A stretch of 60,745 nt of DNA from Catellatospora paridis. GTDB lineage: Bacteria; Actinomycetota; Actinomycetes; Mycobacteriales; Micromonosporaceae. The notes beneath the pieces were generated by a model. That model was given only the letters and a program-made list of their open reading frames with translations, made no database searches and was not told the DNA's origin. Positions 10,187-18,946 of this stretch are shown here, one piece after another; position 1 is the first letter of the stretch; each line of letters opens with the position of its first letter. The DNA lies in assembly GCF_009720365.1 (NCBI RefSeq), contig NZ_ML769320.1:209286-270030 (forward strand), written 5' to 3'. The translations under genes and the position numbers were made by a program.

Positions 10187-11857
10187 GTGGACAACCCCCT
10201 CGCGGGCGCGGCGGCGAACCGCCGATCGTTCCTGAGCCTGCTCGGCCTGGGTGCGGTCGCCGTCGCAGGCAGTGGCGCACTCGCCGCCTGCGGCGAGAAG
10301 GCGGCGGACTCGGGCACGACGCAGCAGCTCGACAAACTGCAGGCGGTCCTGCCCAAGTACCAGCCGCTGGAACTGGTGCAGCCGGACATCAAGGGCCTCT
10401 CGCCGGTCGCCAACGGCTTCACGAAGTATCCGTCCTCGCTGGTCGACGCGATCACCGAGAAGCCCGGCCGGGGCAGCACCATCACCACCATGACGCCGTA
10501 CTGGGGGCAGGTGCCGGCCGGTCCGGGCCAGAACGCCTACCTCGACGCGATCAACGCGGAGCTGGGCGCCGTGGTCACCCCGGGCATCCAGGACGGCAAC
10601 ACGTACGCGGACAAGCTGAACGCCATCCTGCCCGCCCGCGACATCCCGGACGTGCTCTGCATCCCGGGCTGGGAGATCAGCAAGATCCCCAACTTCTCGG
10701 AGGCGGCGAAGGCCCTGTTCGAGGACCTCAGCGACCACCTGGCCGGGGACAAGGTCAAGCCGTACCAGATGCTGGCCAACCTGCCGACCGTGGCCTGGGG
10801 CAACGCCGTCTGGAACGAGCGGCTGATGGCGGTGCCGTGGCCGACCGACGGCCCGTACCCGTGGGCGCTGTTCTACCGCAAGGATCTCGTCGACCCCGCC
10901 GGTGTCGCGATCCCGAAGACCGCCGACGAGCTGTACGAGTTCGGCAAGAAGATGACCAACCCCGGCAAGGGGGTGTGGGCGTTCAACGACGTCCAGGCGA
11001 TGGTCGAAATGATCTTCCGGGTGCCGAACTCGAAGGACGGCTGGGGCTCCAAGAACGGCAAGGTCCTGTTCAAGTACGAGACCGACGAGTTCAAGGCTGC
11101 GCTGGAGTTCCTCGCCAAGCTGTACAAGGACGGTCTCATCCACCCGGAGGTCGTGGCCAGCAAGGGCGCCGACGCGAAGCTGCTCTTCTCCGGCGGCAAG
11201 ATCGCGATGATCCAGGACGGCGTGGGCGCCTGGCTCGGCATGCAGGCCGAGCAGCAGAAGGTCACCGCCGGCTTCAACATGCAGCCGGTGCCGTTCTTCG
11301 CCGCCGACGGCGGCGCGCCGCTGGTCTGGGGCTCGGGCGACCCGGTCTTCTACACCTTCGTCAAGAAGGGCCTGGGCAAGGAGAAGACCGAGGAGATCCT
11401 GCGCATCCTCAACTTCGTCGCCTCGCCGCTGGGCACCAAGGAGTTCGAGCTCATCGAGTACGGCGTCGAGGGCAAGCACTTCACCAAGGGCGCCGACGGC
11501 TGGCCGGCCGGCACCGACCTGCAGGGCAAGGAGAAGGCGGACCAGTTCCGCTTCATCGCCGGCACCGCTCCCACGATCAAGTACGACGCGCGGGTTCCCA
11601 ACTACGTGAACGATCTGATCAACTGGGAGAACGCCGCGGTCAAGCACCTCGAAGTCGACCCGTGGCTGGGGATGAAGCTCGAGATGCCGGCGGAGTACGT
11701 GAAGGTCAAGCAGCCCACCGAGGACAAGGTCAAGGACATCGCCCGCGGGCGCCGTCCGCTGTCCGACCTGGACACGGTGCTCAAGGAGTGGCGTGACGGG
11801 GGCGGCGAGGCCGGCCGCGCGCACATGGCGAAGGCGCTGAGCGACGCCGGCCGATGA
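10187..11857 (+). CDS. Oligosaccharide-binding lipoprotein of ABC importer
   Basis: Extracellular solute-binding protein, 556 aa, of the large LplA/LipO-like class used with LplB/YtcP permeases. GTG 10187 follows AGGGAG. The N-terminus has a twin-arginine motif (NRRSFL, residues 11-16), a hydrophobic stretch and a lipobox LAAC with C35, so it is exported by Tat and lipid-anchored. The rest is a type-1 family fold rich in aromatic residues. It is the first gene of a transporter operon with two permeases and no ATPase. A shared MsiK-like ATPase elsewhere is the usual actinobacterial solution. Controlled by the XylR-like site upstream. Confidence 0.9.
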   Translation: MDNPLAGAAANRRSFLSLLGLGAVAVAGSGALAACGEKAADSGTTQQLDKLQAVLPKYQPLELVQPDIKGLSPVANGFTKYPSSLVDAITEKPGRGSTITTMTPYWGQVPAGPGQNAYLDAINAELGAVVTPGIQDGNTYADKLNAILPARDIPDVLCIPGWEISKIPNFSEAAKALFEDLSDHLAGDKVKPYQMLANLPTVAWGNAVWNERLMAVPWPTDGPYPWALFYRKDLVDPAGVAIPKTADELYEFGKKMTNPGKGVWAFNDVQAMVEMIFRVPNSKDGWGSKNGKVLFKYETDEFKAALEFLAKLYKDGLIHPEVVASKGADAKLLFSGGKIAMIQDGVGAWLGMQAEQQKVTAGFNMQPVPFFAADGGAPLVWGSGDPVFYTFVKKGLGKEKTEEILRILNFVASPLGTKEFELIEYGVEGKHFTKGADGWPAGTDLQGKEKADQFRFIAGTAPTIKYDARVPNYVNDLINWENAAVKHLEVDPWLGMKLEMPAEYVKVKQPTEDKVKDIARGRRPLSDLDTVLKEWRDGGGEAGRAHMAKALSDAGR

Positions 11858-11870
11858 ACAGGGAGTTGCT

Positions 11871-12956
11871 GTGAAAGGCACCACCGACGCTGGTGGGGAG
11901 TCGTCGGCGGTCCGTCTCCAGGACGGGCCGCCGGGGCAGCCCATGAGCGCAGTGGCCGGGTCTTCGGCGGCCCGGCCACTGCCTGCGCCCGCGATCGGCG
12001 GGTCCGGCGCGCCGCATTCCCGGCGGCGCGCCTCGTTCGCCGCGCGCTGGCGGCGGGACTGGCCGCTGCTGCTGATGGCCCTGCCCGCCGCGCTGCTGCT
12101 GCTGGTCTTCCACTACGTGCCGACACTGGGCAACGTGGTGGCGTTCAAGGACTACGACCAGTGGTCCGGCGACACCGCCGTCGAGGCGATCATCAACAGC
12201 CGCTGGATCGGCTTCACGAACTTCGCGGAGCTGTTCGCGGACTCCCAGTTCTGGGACGCGCTGCGCAACACCCTGCTCATCACCGCGTTCCAGCTGGTCT
12301 TCTTCTTCCCACTGCCGATCGCGCTGGCGATCCTGCTCAACAGCGTGGTCTCGACCCGGCTGCGCGGCTTCATCCAGACCGTGGTCTACCTGCCCCACTT
12401 CTTCAGCTGGGTGCTGGTCGTCACGTTCTTCCTGCAGATGCTCGGCGGCTCCGGCCTGCTGGCCCAGGTGCTTCGGGACAACGGGCTCGAACCGTGGAAC
12501 ATCATGACCAATCCGGACACGTTCATCCTGCTGGTGAGCTCGGAGTCGCTGTGGAAGGACGTCGGCTGGGGCACGATCATCTTCCTGGCCGCGCTGACCG
12601 CGATCGACCAGAGCCTGTACGAGGCGGCGGCCTCCGACGGCGCGAACCGGTGGCGGCGGCTGTGGCACGTCACCCTGCCCGGCCTGCGCCCGGTCGTGGT
12701 GCTGCTGCTCATCCTGCAACTGGGCAACGCGCTGTCCGTCGGCTTCGAACAGTTCATCCTGCAGCGTGACGCGGTCGGTCGGCAGGCCGCCGAGGTGCTC
12801 GACACCTACGTCTACTACCTCGGTCTGCTCACCCAGGACTACGGGGTCGGCGCGGCGGCCGGGCTGTTCAAGGCCGTGATCGGCCTGGTCCTGATCCTGG
12901 TCGCGAACCGGGTGGCCCGCCGGTTCGGCGAGGAGGGGGTGTTCGTCCGCACATGA
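11871..12956 (+). CDS. ABC sugar permease, LplB-like
   Basis: Inner-membrane importer subunit, 361 aa. GTG 11871 follows GGGAG at 13 bases after the lipoprotein gene. About 60 residues of Ala/Pro/Arg-rich cytoplasmic N-terminus precede six membrane segments. The permease EAA loop reads EAAASDGANRWRRLWHVTLP. An internal ATG at 11943 is a possible shorter start, but lacks a better ribosome site. The stop overlaps the ATG of a leader mini-ORF. Confidence 0.9.
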   Translation: MKGTTDAGGESSAVRLQDGPPGQPMSAVAGSSAARPLPAPAIGGSGAPHSRRRASFAARWRRDWPLLLMALPAALLLLVFHYVPTLGNVVAFKDYDQWSGDTAVEAIINSRWIGFTNFAELFADSQFWDALRNTLLITAFQLVFFFPLPIALAILLNSVVSTRLRGFIQTVVYLPHFFSWVLVVTFFLQMLGGSGLLAQVLRDNGLEPWNIMTNPDTFILLVSSESLWKDVGWGTIIFLAALTAIDQSLYEAAASDGANRWRRLWHVTLPGLRPVVVLLLILQLGNALSVGFEQFILQRDAVGRQAAEVLDTYVYYLGLLTQDYGVGAAAGLFKAVIGLVLILVANRVARRFGEEGVFVRT

Positions 12957-13015
12957 GCGAGCTAATCAGGGGGCTCGGACCTGCCGCCGACGAGCGCAGC
13001 GAGGAGAAGGCATGA
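12953..13015 (+). CDS. Leader mini-ORF bridging two permease genes (20 aa)
   Basis: The ATG overlaps the first permease's stop (ATGA) and the TGA overlaps the second permease's ATG (ATGA). The 20-aa peptide, MSELIRGLGPAADERSEEKA, matches the GH3-lacI leaders at both ends. GAGGAG in its SEE codons sits five bases before the permease start. The exact fit at both ends argues for a translational-coupling cassette. Confidence 0.45.
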   Translation: MSELIRGLGPAADERSEEKA

Positions 13016-13944
13016 CCACCGTGACCCCTGCCATGAGGGCCCGCCGTCGGCGCGCCCAGCGGCCGGCGTGGGAGGAGCCGCCCACGGTCCCCGGGCGGTT
13101 CGCCAAGGGCGTGCTGCTCACCGCCGTGGTGCTGGCCGTGCTGATACCCATGTGGTCGGTGCTCGTGACCAGCTTCTCGTCGCAGAAGGCGATCGCCGAC
13201 GCCGGCGGCATGGTGTTCCTGCCGCGTGACTTCGACATCTCGGCGTACGTGCTGATCTTCACCCGGGGCGAGGTGTCGCAGGCGGTGTGGAACAGCATGT
13301 TCGTCACCGTCGTCGGCACCGCGCTGAGCCTGGTCTGCACCGTGCTCGCCGCATACGGGCTGTCGCGCCCGGGCAGCCTGTGGCACCGCCCGCTGCTGAT
13401 GTTCTTCCTGATCACGTTCCTGGTCGGGCCCGGCCTGGTGCCCACCTACGTGGTGGTGACGAGCCTCGGGCTCAAGAACTCGCACTGGGCGCTGATCCTG
13501 CCCACGGCGGTCAACGCGTTCAACCTGATAGTGGTGCGCCAGTTCTTCATGGGCATCCCGGCGGAGCTGGTCGACAGCGCCCGGATCGACGGCGCGGGCG
13601 AGTGGACCATTCTGACCCGGATCGTGCTGCCGCTGTCCAAGGCCGTGGTGGCCGTGGTGGGCCTGTTCTACGCGGTCGGCTACTGGAACATCTACTTCAA
13701 CGCCGTCCTCTACCTCAACAACGCCGAGGACCGGGTGGTGCAGCAGGTGCTGCAGGCGTACATCATCGCCGGGCAGAGCCCCGCGGGCATCGGCTCCCCG
13801 CCCGCGCTCGGCTTCAACGCCCCGCCCAGCCTGGCCGTCAAGATGGCCGTGGTCGTGGTGGTCCTCATCCCCGTCGTGGCCGTGTACCCCTTCATCCAGC
13901 GCCACTTCACCAAGGGCGTCATCTCCGGCGCCCTCAAGGGCTGA
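13012..13944 (+). CDS. ABC sugar permease, YtcP-like
   Basis: Second inner-membrane subunit, 310 aa. It has six membrane segments after a short basic N-terminus and an EAA loop ELVDSARIDGAGEWTILTRIVLP. It begins inside the stop codon of the leader mini-ORF, whose GAGGAG serves as ribosome site. A strong hairpin ends the operon downstream. Together with the lipoprotein and first permease it forms a complete importer except for the ATPase. Confidence 0.92.
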   Translation: MTTVTPAMRARRRRAQRPAWEEPPTVPGRFAKGVLLTAVVLAVLIPMWSVLVTSFSSQKAIADAGGMVFLPRDFDISAYVLIFTRGEVSQAVWNSMFVTVVGTALSLVCTVLAAYGLSRPGSLWHRPLLMFFLITFLVGPGLVPTYVVVTSLGLKNSHWALILPTAVNAFNLIVVRQFFMGIPAELVDSARIDGAGEWTILTRIVLPLSKAVVAVVGLFYAVGYWNIYFNAVLYLNNAEDRVVQQVLQAYIIAGQSPAGIGSPPALGFNAPPSLAVKMAVVVVVLIPVVAVYPFIQRHFTKGVISGALKG

Positions 13945-13987
13945 CCCGTCGCGGCGGCCCACCGGCGGCCGCCGCGCTCCCAAGACT

Positions 13988-14020
13988 GATCGCCGCGGCC
14001 CTCCCTTCGCCGCGGCGATC
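13988..14020. terminator. Bidirectional terminator hairpin
   Basis: Perfect 11-bp stem GATCGCCGCGG / CCGCGGCGATC with an 11-base loop between two convergent genes. No long T-run, as is common in actinobacteria. Confidence 0.7.
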
Positions 14021-14037
14021 TCCACCCGTTCCGCTGC

Positions 14038-14799
14038 TCAGGCGAGGAAGCTGACGATGGCGGCGGCGAACTCGGGGTTGCGGACCACGGTGAGGTGGTC
14101 GCCGGCCAGGACCTTCCAGCGGGCGTCGGGCAGGGCCGCGGCCAGCACCTCCGGGCGGGTGGCCAGCCAGTCGTCCGTGCCCGCGAGGACCAGGGCGGGG
14201 ATCGTGATCCGGTCCAGCGCGATCGGGGTGCGGTGGCTCGCCCGGGCCTGGGCCGCGAGTGCCTGGCGGTCCGCGCCGGACGCGTCGGCGAACAGCCGGA
14301 AGCCCATGACCCGCTCGTCGGTGATGGTGGCCGGGTCGTCCGCGAGCAGCCCGTCGACCAGCGCCCGGCCCGGCAGCGCCGCCCGGTCCACGCCGCCCTG
14401 TTCCGCCGCGCCCGCGCCGATGCCACCGGTGACCAGCCGCCGGACGCGCGGGTCGGCGGCGGCCGCGAGCAGGGCGACGACGCCGCCCATCGAGTAGCCG
14501 ACCAGGTCCACCCGGTCCAGCTCCAGCACGTCGAAGAGAGCGGCGAGGTCGCGGGCCATCTTGTCCTCGCCGTACCGCGCGGGGTCGTGGGGCTTCTCGG
14601 ACGCGCCGTGGCCGCGGGCGTCGATCGCGACCACCCGGCGGCCCGCGGCGACCAGTGCGTCGACGATGCCGGGAGCCTGCCAGTTGGCCGCCGCGTAGGT
14701 GCTGAACCCGTGGTGCAGCGCCACGGGCGGCAGCTCGCCGGCGTCGCCCCAGGTGTAGTACGCGAGTGTGGTGCCGTCGAACGACGTGAAGGTCTGCAT
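14038..14799 (-). CDS. Alpha/beta-hydrolase
   Basis: Soluble hydrolase of unknown substrate, 253 aa. HHGF forms the oxyanion region, GYSMGG holds the nucleophile Ser, GTDDW the acid and GDHLTVV the base His. It is a standard compact alpha/beta-hydrolase, closest in pattern to esterases and haloperoxidase-like proteins. It converges with the permease operon and shares no evident pathway with it. Confidence 0.8.
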   Translation of the reverse strand: MQTFTSFDGTTLAYYTWGDAGELPPVALHHGFSTYAAANWQAPGIVDALVAAGRRVVAIDARGHGASEKPHDPARYGEDKMARDLAALFDVLELDRVDLVGYSMGGVVALLAAAADPRVRRLVTGGIGAGAAEQGGVDRAALPGRALVDGLLADDPATITDERVMGFRLFADASGADRQALAAQARASHRTPIALDRITIPALVLAGTDDWLATRPEVLAAALPDARWKVLAGDHLTVVRNPEFAAAIVSFLA

Positions 14800-15024
14800 G
14801 CGGCTCTCCGATCAGGTCAGGGCAGTGAGCCGCCGCACCCGGCCGTTATGCCGCTGGGCACGCGATGCCAGGGCGCACGTGCCGCCGGCGCTCCTTGATC
14901 AGTCTGCGCATCGGCCCGCCACACCGGCATCGGCGATTTCACCGGTCCGCCTGTCCCCTGCCGCCCCGCCCACTGCCCCGAAGCGACCGACCCTCACCCA
15001 ACCTGCGCAGACGCAGTCGAGCGT

Positions 15025-15074
15025 GAAGAAGGGCACCTTCTACAACGCATAGCGATAAGAAGGTGCCCTTCCTT
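15025..15074 (-). repeat. 50-bp palindromic repeat, copy A
   Basis: Arms AAGGGCACCTTCT / AGAAGGTGCCCTT around an asymmetric centre. Read on the minus strand, about 40 of 50 bases match copy B at 20091-20140. It lies 3 bases after the xylulokinase stop, where its hairpin could act as a transcription terminator. Confidence 0.8.
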
Positions 15075-15076
15075 GC

Positions 15077-16468
15077 TCACAGGCGGGGGAGGGTGAGGTC
15101 GCGGGCTTCGGTGTAGCGGGCGCGGATGGCGGGGGCGGGTGCGGCTTCGAAGGTTTCGAGACCGTCGAGGGTCCAGTCGGGGGCGGCGCCGGTGGCGATC
15201 CAGGCGGCCTGGCGGGCGGCGCCGTCGGCGACGTACTCGCCGGGCGGGGGGACGACGACGGGGCAGCCGAAGACCGAGGGGGCGATGCGGCGGACCGCCT
15301 CGGCGCGGGCGCCGCCGCCGACCAGGACGACCCGGTTGACGGTCGCGCCCTGGGCGCGCAGCGCGTCGAGGCCGTCGGCGAGGGCGCAGAGCATGCCTTC
15401 GACGGCGGCGCGGGCCAGGTGGGCCGCGGTGGAGGTCCCCAGGGTCAGGCCGTGCAGGGAGCCGGTGGCGTCGGGCTTGTTGGGCGTGCGCTCGCCCTCC
15501 AGGTAGGGGACCAGCACCAGGCCGTCGCTGCCCGCCGGGGCAGACAGGGCCAGGCGGGACAGTTCGGCGTGGTCGACGCCCAGCATGGTCGCGGCGGCGT
15601 CGAGGACGCGGGCGGCGTTGAGGGTGCAGACCAGGGGCAGGTAGTGGCCGGTGGCGTCGGCGAAGCCGGCGACGGTGCCGGTGTCGTCGGCGGCGGGGGT
15701 GGTGGCGACGCTGAAGACGGTGCCCGAGGTGCCGATGGAGACGATCACGTCACCGGGTCGTGCGCCGACGCCCAGGGCGGCGGCGGCGTTGTCGCCCGCA
15801 CCAGGCCCGAGCAGCGCATCGCCGGGGGTGCGGCCGGGGGAGCCGTCGGGGCCGAGCACGGTGGGCAGCAGCAGGTCGCGGCCGAAGGCCAGCTTGAGCA
15901 GGTCGCGGCGGTATTCGCCGGTGCTGGGGGACCAGTAGCCGGTGCCGGAGGCGTCACTGCGGTCGGTGGCCAGCGCGGCGAGGTCGCCGGTGCCGCCCAG
16001 GCGCCAGGTGAGCCAGTCGTGCGGCAGGCAGACCGCTTCGGTGCGGGCCGCGTTGTCCGGCTCGTGCCGGGCGAGCCAGCGCAGCTTGGTGACGGTGAAC
16101 GAGGCGACCGGCACGCTGCCGACCGCGTCGGCCCAGGCGCGCGGACCGCCGAGTTCGCCGACCAGGTCGGTGGCGGCCTGCGCGGAGCGGGTGTCGTTCC
16201 AGAGCAGGGCGTCGCGGACGACCTGGCCGTCGCCGTCGAGGCAGACCATGCCGTGCTGCTGGCCGCCGACCGAGATCGCGGCGACGTCGTCCAGCCCGCC
16301 CGCCGCGGCAATCGCCGTCTGGAGGGCCTGCCACCAGGCCTCGGGCGGGCAGGACGTGCCGTCGGGGTGGCTCGCCCGACCCTGGCGGACCAGCGCACCG
16401 GTGTCGGCGTCGCGGACCACCACCTTGCACGATTGGGTGGAGGAGTCGATGCCGGCGACGAGTGTCAT
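15077..16468 (-). CDS. xylB: Xylulokinase
   Basis: Phosphorylates D-xylulose with ATP to feed the pentose phosphate pathway; FGGY family, 463 aa. The N-terminal ATPase fold has [13 protein letters not shown], then the [10 protein letters not shown] substrate region, catalytic D226 in [11 protein letters not shown] and the C-terminal [14 protein letters not shown] motif. It starts 5 bases after the GH31 stop, so it is co-transcribed with the alpha-xylosidase that releases xylose. No xylose isomerase is in the window. Confidence 0.93.
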   Translation of the reverse strand: MTLVAGIDSSTQSCKVVVRDADTGALVRQGRASHPDGTSCPPEAWWQALQTAIAAAGGLDDVAAISVGGQQHGMVCLDGDGQVVRDALLWNDTRSAQAATDLVGELGGPRAWADAVGSVPVASFTVTKLRWLARHEPDNAARTEAVCLPHDWLTWRLGGTGDLAALATDRSDASGTGYWSPSTGEYRRDLLKLAFGRDLLLPTVLGPDGSPGRTPGDALLGPGAGDNAAAALGVGARPGDVIVSIGTSGTVFSVATTPAADDTGTVAGFADATGHYLPLVCTLNAARVLDAAATMLGVDHAELSRLALSAPAGSDGLVLVPYLEGERTPNKPDATGSLHGLTLGTSTAAHLARAAVEGMLCALADGLDALRAQGATVNRVVLVGGGARAEAVRRIAPSVFGCPVVVPPPGEYVADGAARQAAWIATGAAPDWTLDGLETFEAAPAPAIRARYTEARDLTLPRL

Positions 16469-16473
16469 GAGGT

Positions 16474-18834
16474 TCAGTCTCCTGGTGCCTGCCAGGTCGC
16501 CGTGAGCAGGCCGTCCACCGGGCCCAGCGTGGCCCGCACGCCGTTGATCAGCACGGTGGCCGGAGGGGTGCCGCCGGCGACGGTGGGGAACGCGATCGCC
16601 GTGACCCGGGCCGGCCCGGCGATGGTCACCGAGAGCGTATCCCCGTCCCGCCGCGCTGCGACAGTGCTTGCGTGACCGTCGTCACGGATCACGCACGAGC
16701 CGTCGCCGCCCCCGAAGCTCAGCAGCGTGAGCTGCGCCCACGGCCCGTCGGCCAGGTGCTCGGCGGGCGCGGTCACCGGCAGCAGGGCGTCGCGGCGCAC
16801 CCACAGCGGCAGCTGCGTCAGCGGGGGCGCGACCCGCAGCGTGACGCCGCCGCCGACCACGTCGCCGCTCCACCAGTCGACCCACTCGCCCGGCGGCAGG
16901 TAGACGTCCCGCTGCTGGCTCGCGCTGATCATCGGTGCGACGAGCAGATCCTGCCCGAGCCGGTAGACGTGCTCGGCCCGCCACGAGGCCGCGTCGGCCG
17001 GCGAGTCCACGGCCAGCGCGCGCATCATCGGCTCGCCGGTCTCCGCCGAGCGCAGCGCGGCCGAGTAGAGGTACGGCAGCAGCCGGTAGCGCAGCCGCAG
17101 CGCCTCGATCACATCCGCTTCGACCGCCGGGAAGCGCCACGGTTCGCGGGTGGTGGTGCCGTGGAAACGCACCAGCGGCGACAGCGCCCCGAACTGGGCC
17201 CAGCGCAGGTAGAGGTCGTCGCTGGGCACGCCGCAGAAGCCGCCACTGTCGTGCGACCAGTACGGCACGCCGGACAGCCCGTGCGCGAGACCGCCGTTCA
17301 TGGACGACGCCAGCGCCTCGTATGAGCACATGGTGTCGCCGCCCCACTGCGCGGCGTGACGCTGCCCGCCCAGGTAGGAGGAACGTGCCCAGACCATGGA
17401 GTGCCCGTGCACCTCGCGGGTGACCTCGGCGACCGCGTCGTTGAACAGCAGGGCGTACACGTTGTGCAGCTCGGTGCCGGTCATGCCGTTGAAGGCGACC
17501 GCGTCGGCGGGCACGCCCTCGGCGAAGTCTGTCTTGAACACGTCCACGCCCTGCCGGGCCAGCGGCCGCAGCAGGTCCTGGAACCAGGCGGTCGCCTCGG
17601 GGTTGGTGAAGTCGACGATGCCGCCCGCCGGGAACGAGCCGTGCCAGGAGTCGGCGACGTACACCGCGCCGTCGGCTCGGCGCAGCAGGAAGCCCCGCTC
17701 GGCGGCGTCGGCGAAGCGGTCGGTGCGGTGCGACAGGTAGGAGTTCATCCACACGCACACCCGGAAGCCCTGCTCGTGCAGGGTGGCCAGCATGGCGTCC
17801 GGGTCGGGGAACGCCACCGGGTCCCACAGCAGGTGCGACCAGGTGCCCTCGGCCTGCCAGTAGGTGTCCAGGTGCAGCACGTCGCAGGGGATGCCGTGCG
17901 CGCGGATGGTGGCCGCGCGGGCCAGCACCTGCTCCTGCGTGTCGCGGCAGAAGCCCGACGAGATCCAGGAGCCGAACGCCCACTTCGGCGGGCAGGTGGG
18001 GCGGCCGGTGAGCGCGTTGTAGCGGGCCAGCACGTCGGCCGGGGCAGGCCCGGCGAGCACGTAGTAGTCGATCAGGTCGTCGGGCACGATCACCTGGGTG
18101 ACGCTGCCGGTGGACGCGCCGAAGTCGAACTCGACCGGCAGGCCGGAGTCGACCACGATGCCGTAGCCCATGCTGGACTGGTAGAACGGCACGTTCTTGT
18201 ACGCCCGGTCGGACTCGCTGCCGAAGGCGTCGAAGTTCCACATCACCGGCCGCTGGCCGCGCAGGTTCAGGGCGGTGAAGCGCTCGCCGGTGCCGGACAG
18301 CACCTCGTCGGCGGGCATGGTGAAGCTCTCGTGGTACGCCACGATCTGCCCGTCCACCCGGGAGCAGCCCAGGGGCAGGGTGCGCATGCGGCCGGAGATG
18401 TCGGTGAGCCCGGGGTCCGCGCCCAGCAGGCGGCGGCCGTCGGCGTCGTGGAAGGACAGCCGCCACGGGCTCAGCGTGACCTCGGCGGTCAGCGGGCCGG
18501 CCGTGACAGAGACGGTGTTCTCGCCGGTCACCACGGTGGCCACGGCGCCCGGGTCGGGCTGGGTGAGCGGGAGCAGCCGGGCGCTGCGGCTGCGCGCGCC
18601 GGCCTCCTCGGACAGGCGCACCCGCAGCATGCCGTCACCGGCCGCGCCGATGTGCAGCTGCAGCGTGGTGCCGGCGTCGGTGTGCGCGTCGAAGGTCGCG
18701 CCGACGGAGTCCTTGCCGGTCAGCTCGGCCCACACGACGGTCTCCGGGCCGGGCTCGCCGTAGGCGCGGCGGGGCAGTTCCGGCGGGTCGGCGGAGAAGT
18801 ACTCGTGGGCCACCAGTGGCGGACGGAACGGCAT
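16474..18834 (-). CDS. yicI: GH31 alpha-xylosidase (YicI-like)
   Basis: Removes terminal alpha-linked xylose from xyloglucan-type oligosaccharides, 786 aa, cytoplasmic. ATG 18834 follows GGGAG. The beta-sandwich N-terminal region is followed by the barrel with nucleophile D436 in VFKTDFAEG (alpha-xylosidases have KTDFGE here) and acid/base D500 in [12 protein letters not shown]. Alpha-glucosidases usually show a different nucleophile context, which favours xylosidase. First gene of an operon with xylB, with a XylR-like operator upstream. Confidence 0.88.
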   Translation of the reverse strand: MPFRPPLVAHEYFSADPPELPRRAYGEPGPETVVWAELTGKDSVGATFDAHTDAGTTLQLHIGAAGDGMLRVRLSEEAGARSRSARLLPLTQPDPGAVATVVTGENTVSVTAGPLTAEVTLSPWRLSFHDADGRRLLGADPGLTDISGRMRTLPLGCSRVDGQIVAYHESFTMPADEVLSGTGERFTALNLRGQRPVMWNFDAFGSESDRAYKNVPFYQSSMGYGIVVDSGLPVEFDFGASTGSVTQVIVPDDLIDYYVLAGPAPADVLARYNALTGRPTCPPKWAFGSWISSGFCRDTQEQVLARAATIRAHGIPCDVLHLDTYWQAEGTWSHLLWDPVAFPDPDAMLATLHEQGFRVCVWMNSYLSHRTDRFADAAERGFLLRRADGAVYVADSWHGSFPAGGIVDFTNPEATAWFQDLLRPLARQGVDVFKTDFAEGVPADAVAFNGMTGTELHNVYALLFNDAVAEVTREVHGHSMVWARSSYLGGQRHAAQWGGDTMCSYEALASSMNGGLAHGLSGVPYWSHDSGGFCGVPSDDLYLRWAQFGALSPLVRFHGTTTREPWRFPAVEADVIEALRLRYRLLPYLYSAALRSAETGEPMMRALAVDSPADAASWRAEHVYRLGQDLLVAPMISASQQRDVYLPPGEWVDWWSGDVVGGGVTLRVAPPLTQLPLWVRRDALLPVTAPAEHLADGPWAQLTLLSFGGGDGSCVIRDDGHASTVAARRDGDTLSVTIAGPARVTAIAFPTVAGGTPPATVLINGVRATLGPVDGLLTATWQAPGD

Positions 18835-18874
18835 GATCGGCTCCCAGTGCGGCGTCTACTGCAGGTACAACACC

Positions 18875-18903
18875 TTTTAGTTTTCCGTGTAGCCAAACAA
18901 ACG
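18875..18903. promoter_or_regulatory. XylR-like operator between GH31 and GH42
   Basis: TTTTAGTTTTCC (18875-18886) and CCAAACAAACG (18893-18903) are inverted half-sites related to those at 10085-10114. The site serves two divergent promoters, so GH31-xylB and GH42 probably join the transporter in one regulon. Confidence 0.55.
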
Positions 18904-18946
18904 TCAACGGTTGACGGCCCGTCCGCCTCCCTCTAATTTGGCCGAG
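18903..18946 (+). promoter_or_regulatory. GH42 promoter with palindrome; leaderless start
   Basis: TTGACG (18911-18916), 17-base spacer and TAATTT (18934-18939) form a good sigma-70-type promoter. Transcription should start at 18946-18947, the GTG codon itself. A perfect palindrome GTCAACGGTTGAC (18903-18915) overlaps the -35 box and may be an additional operator. Confidence 0.65.
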
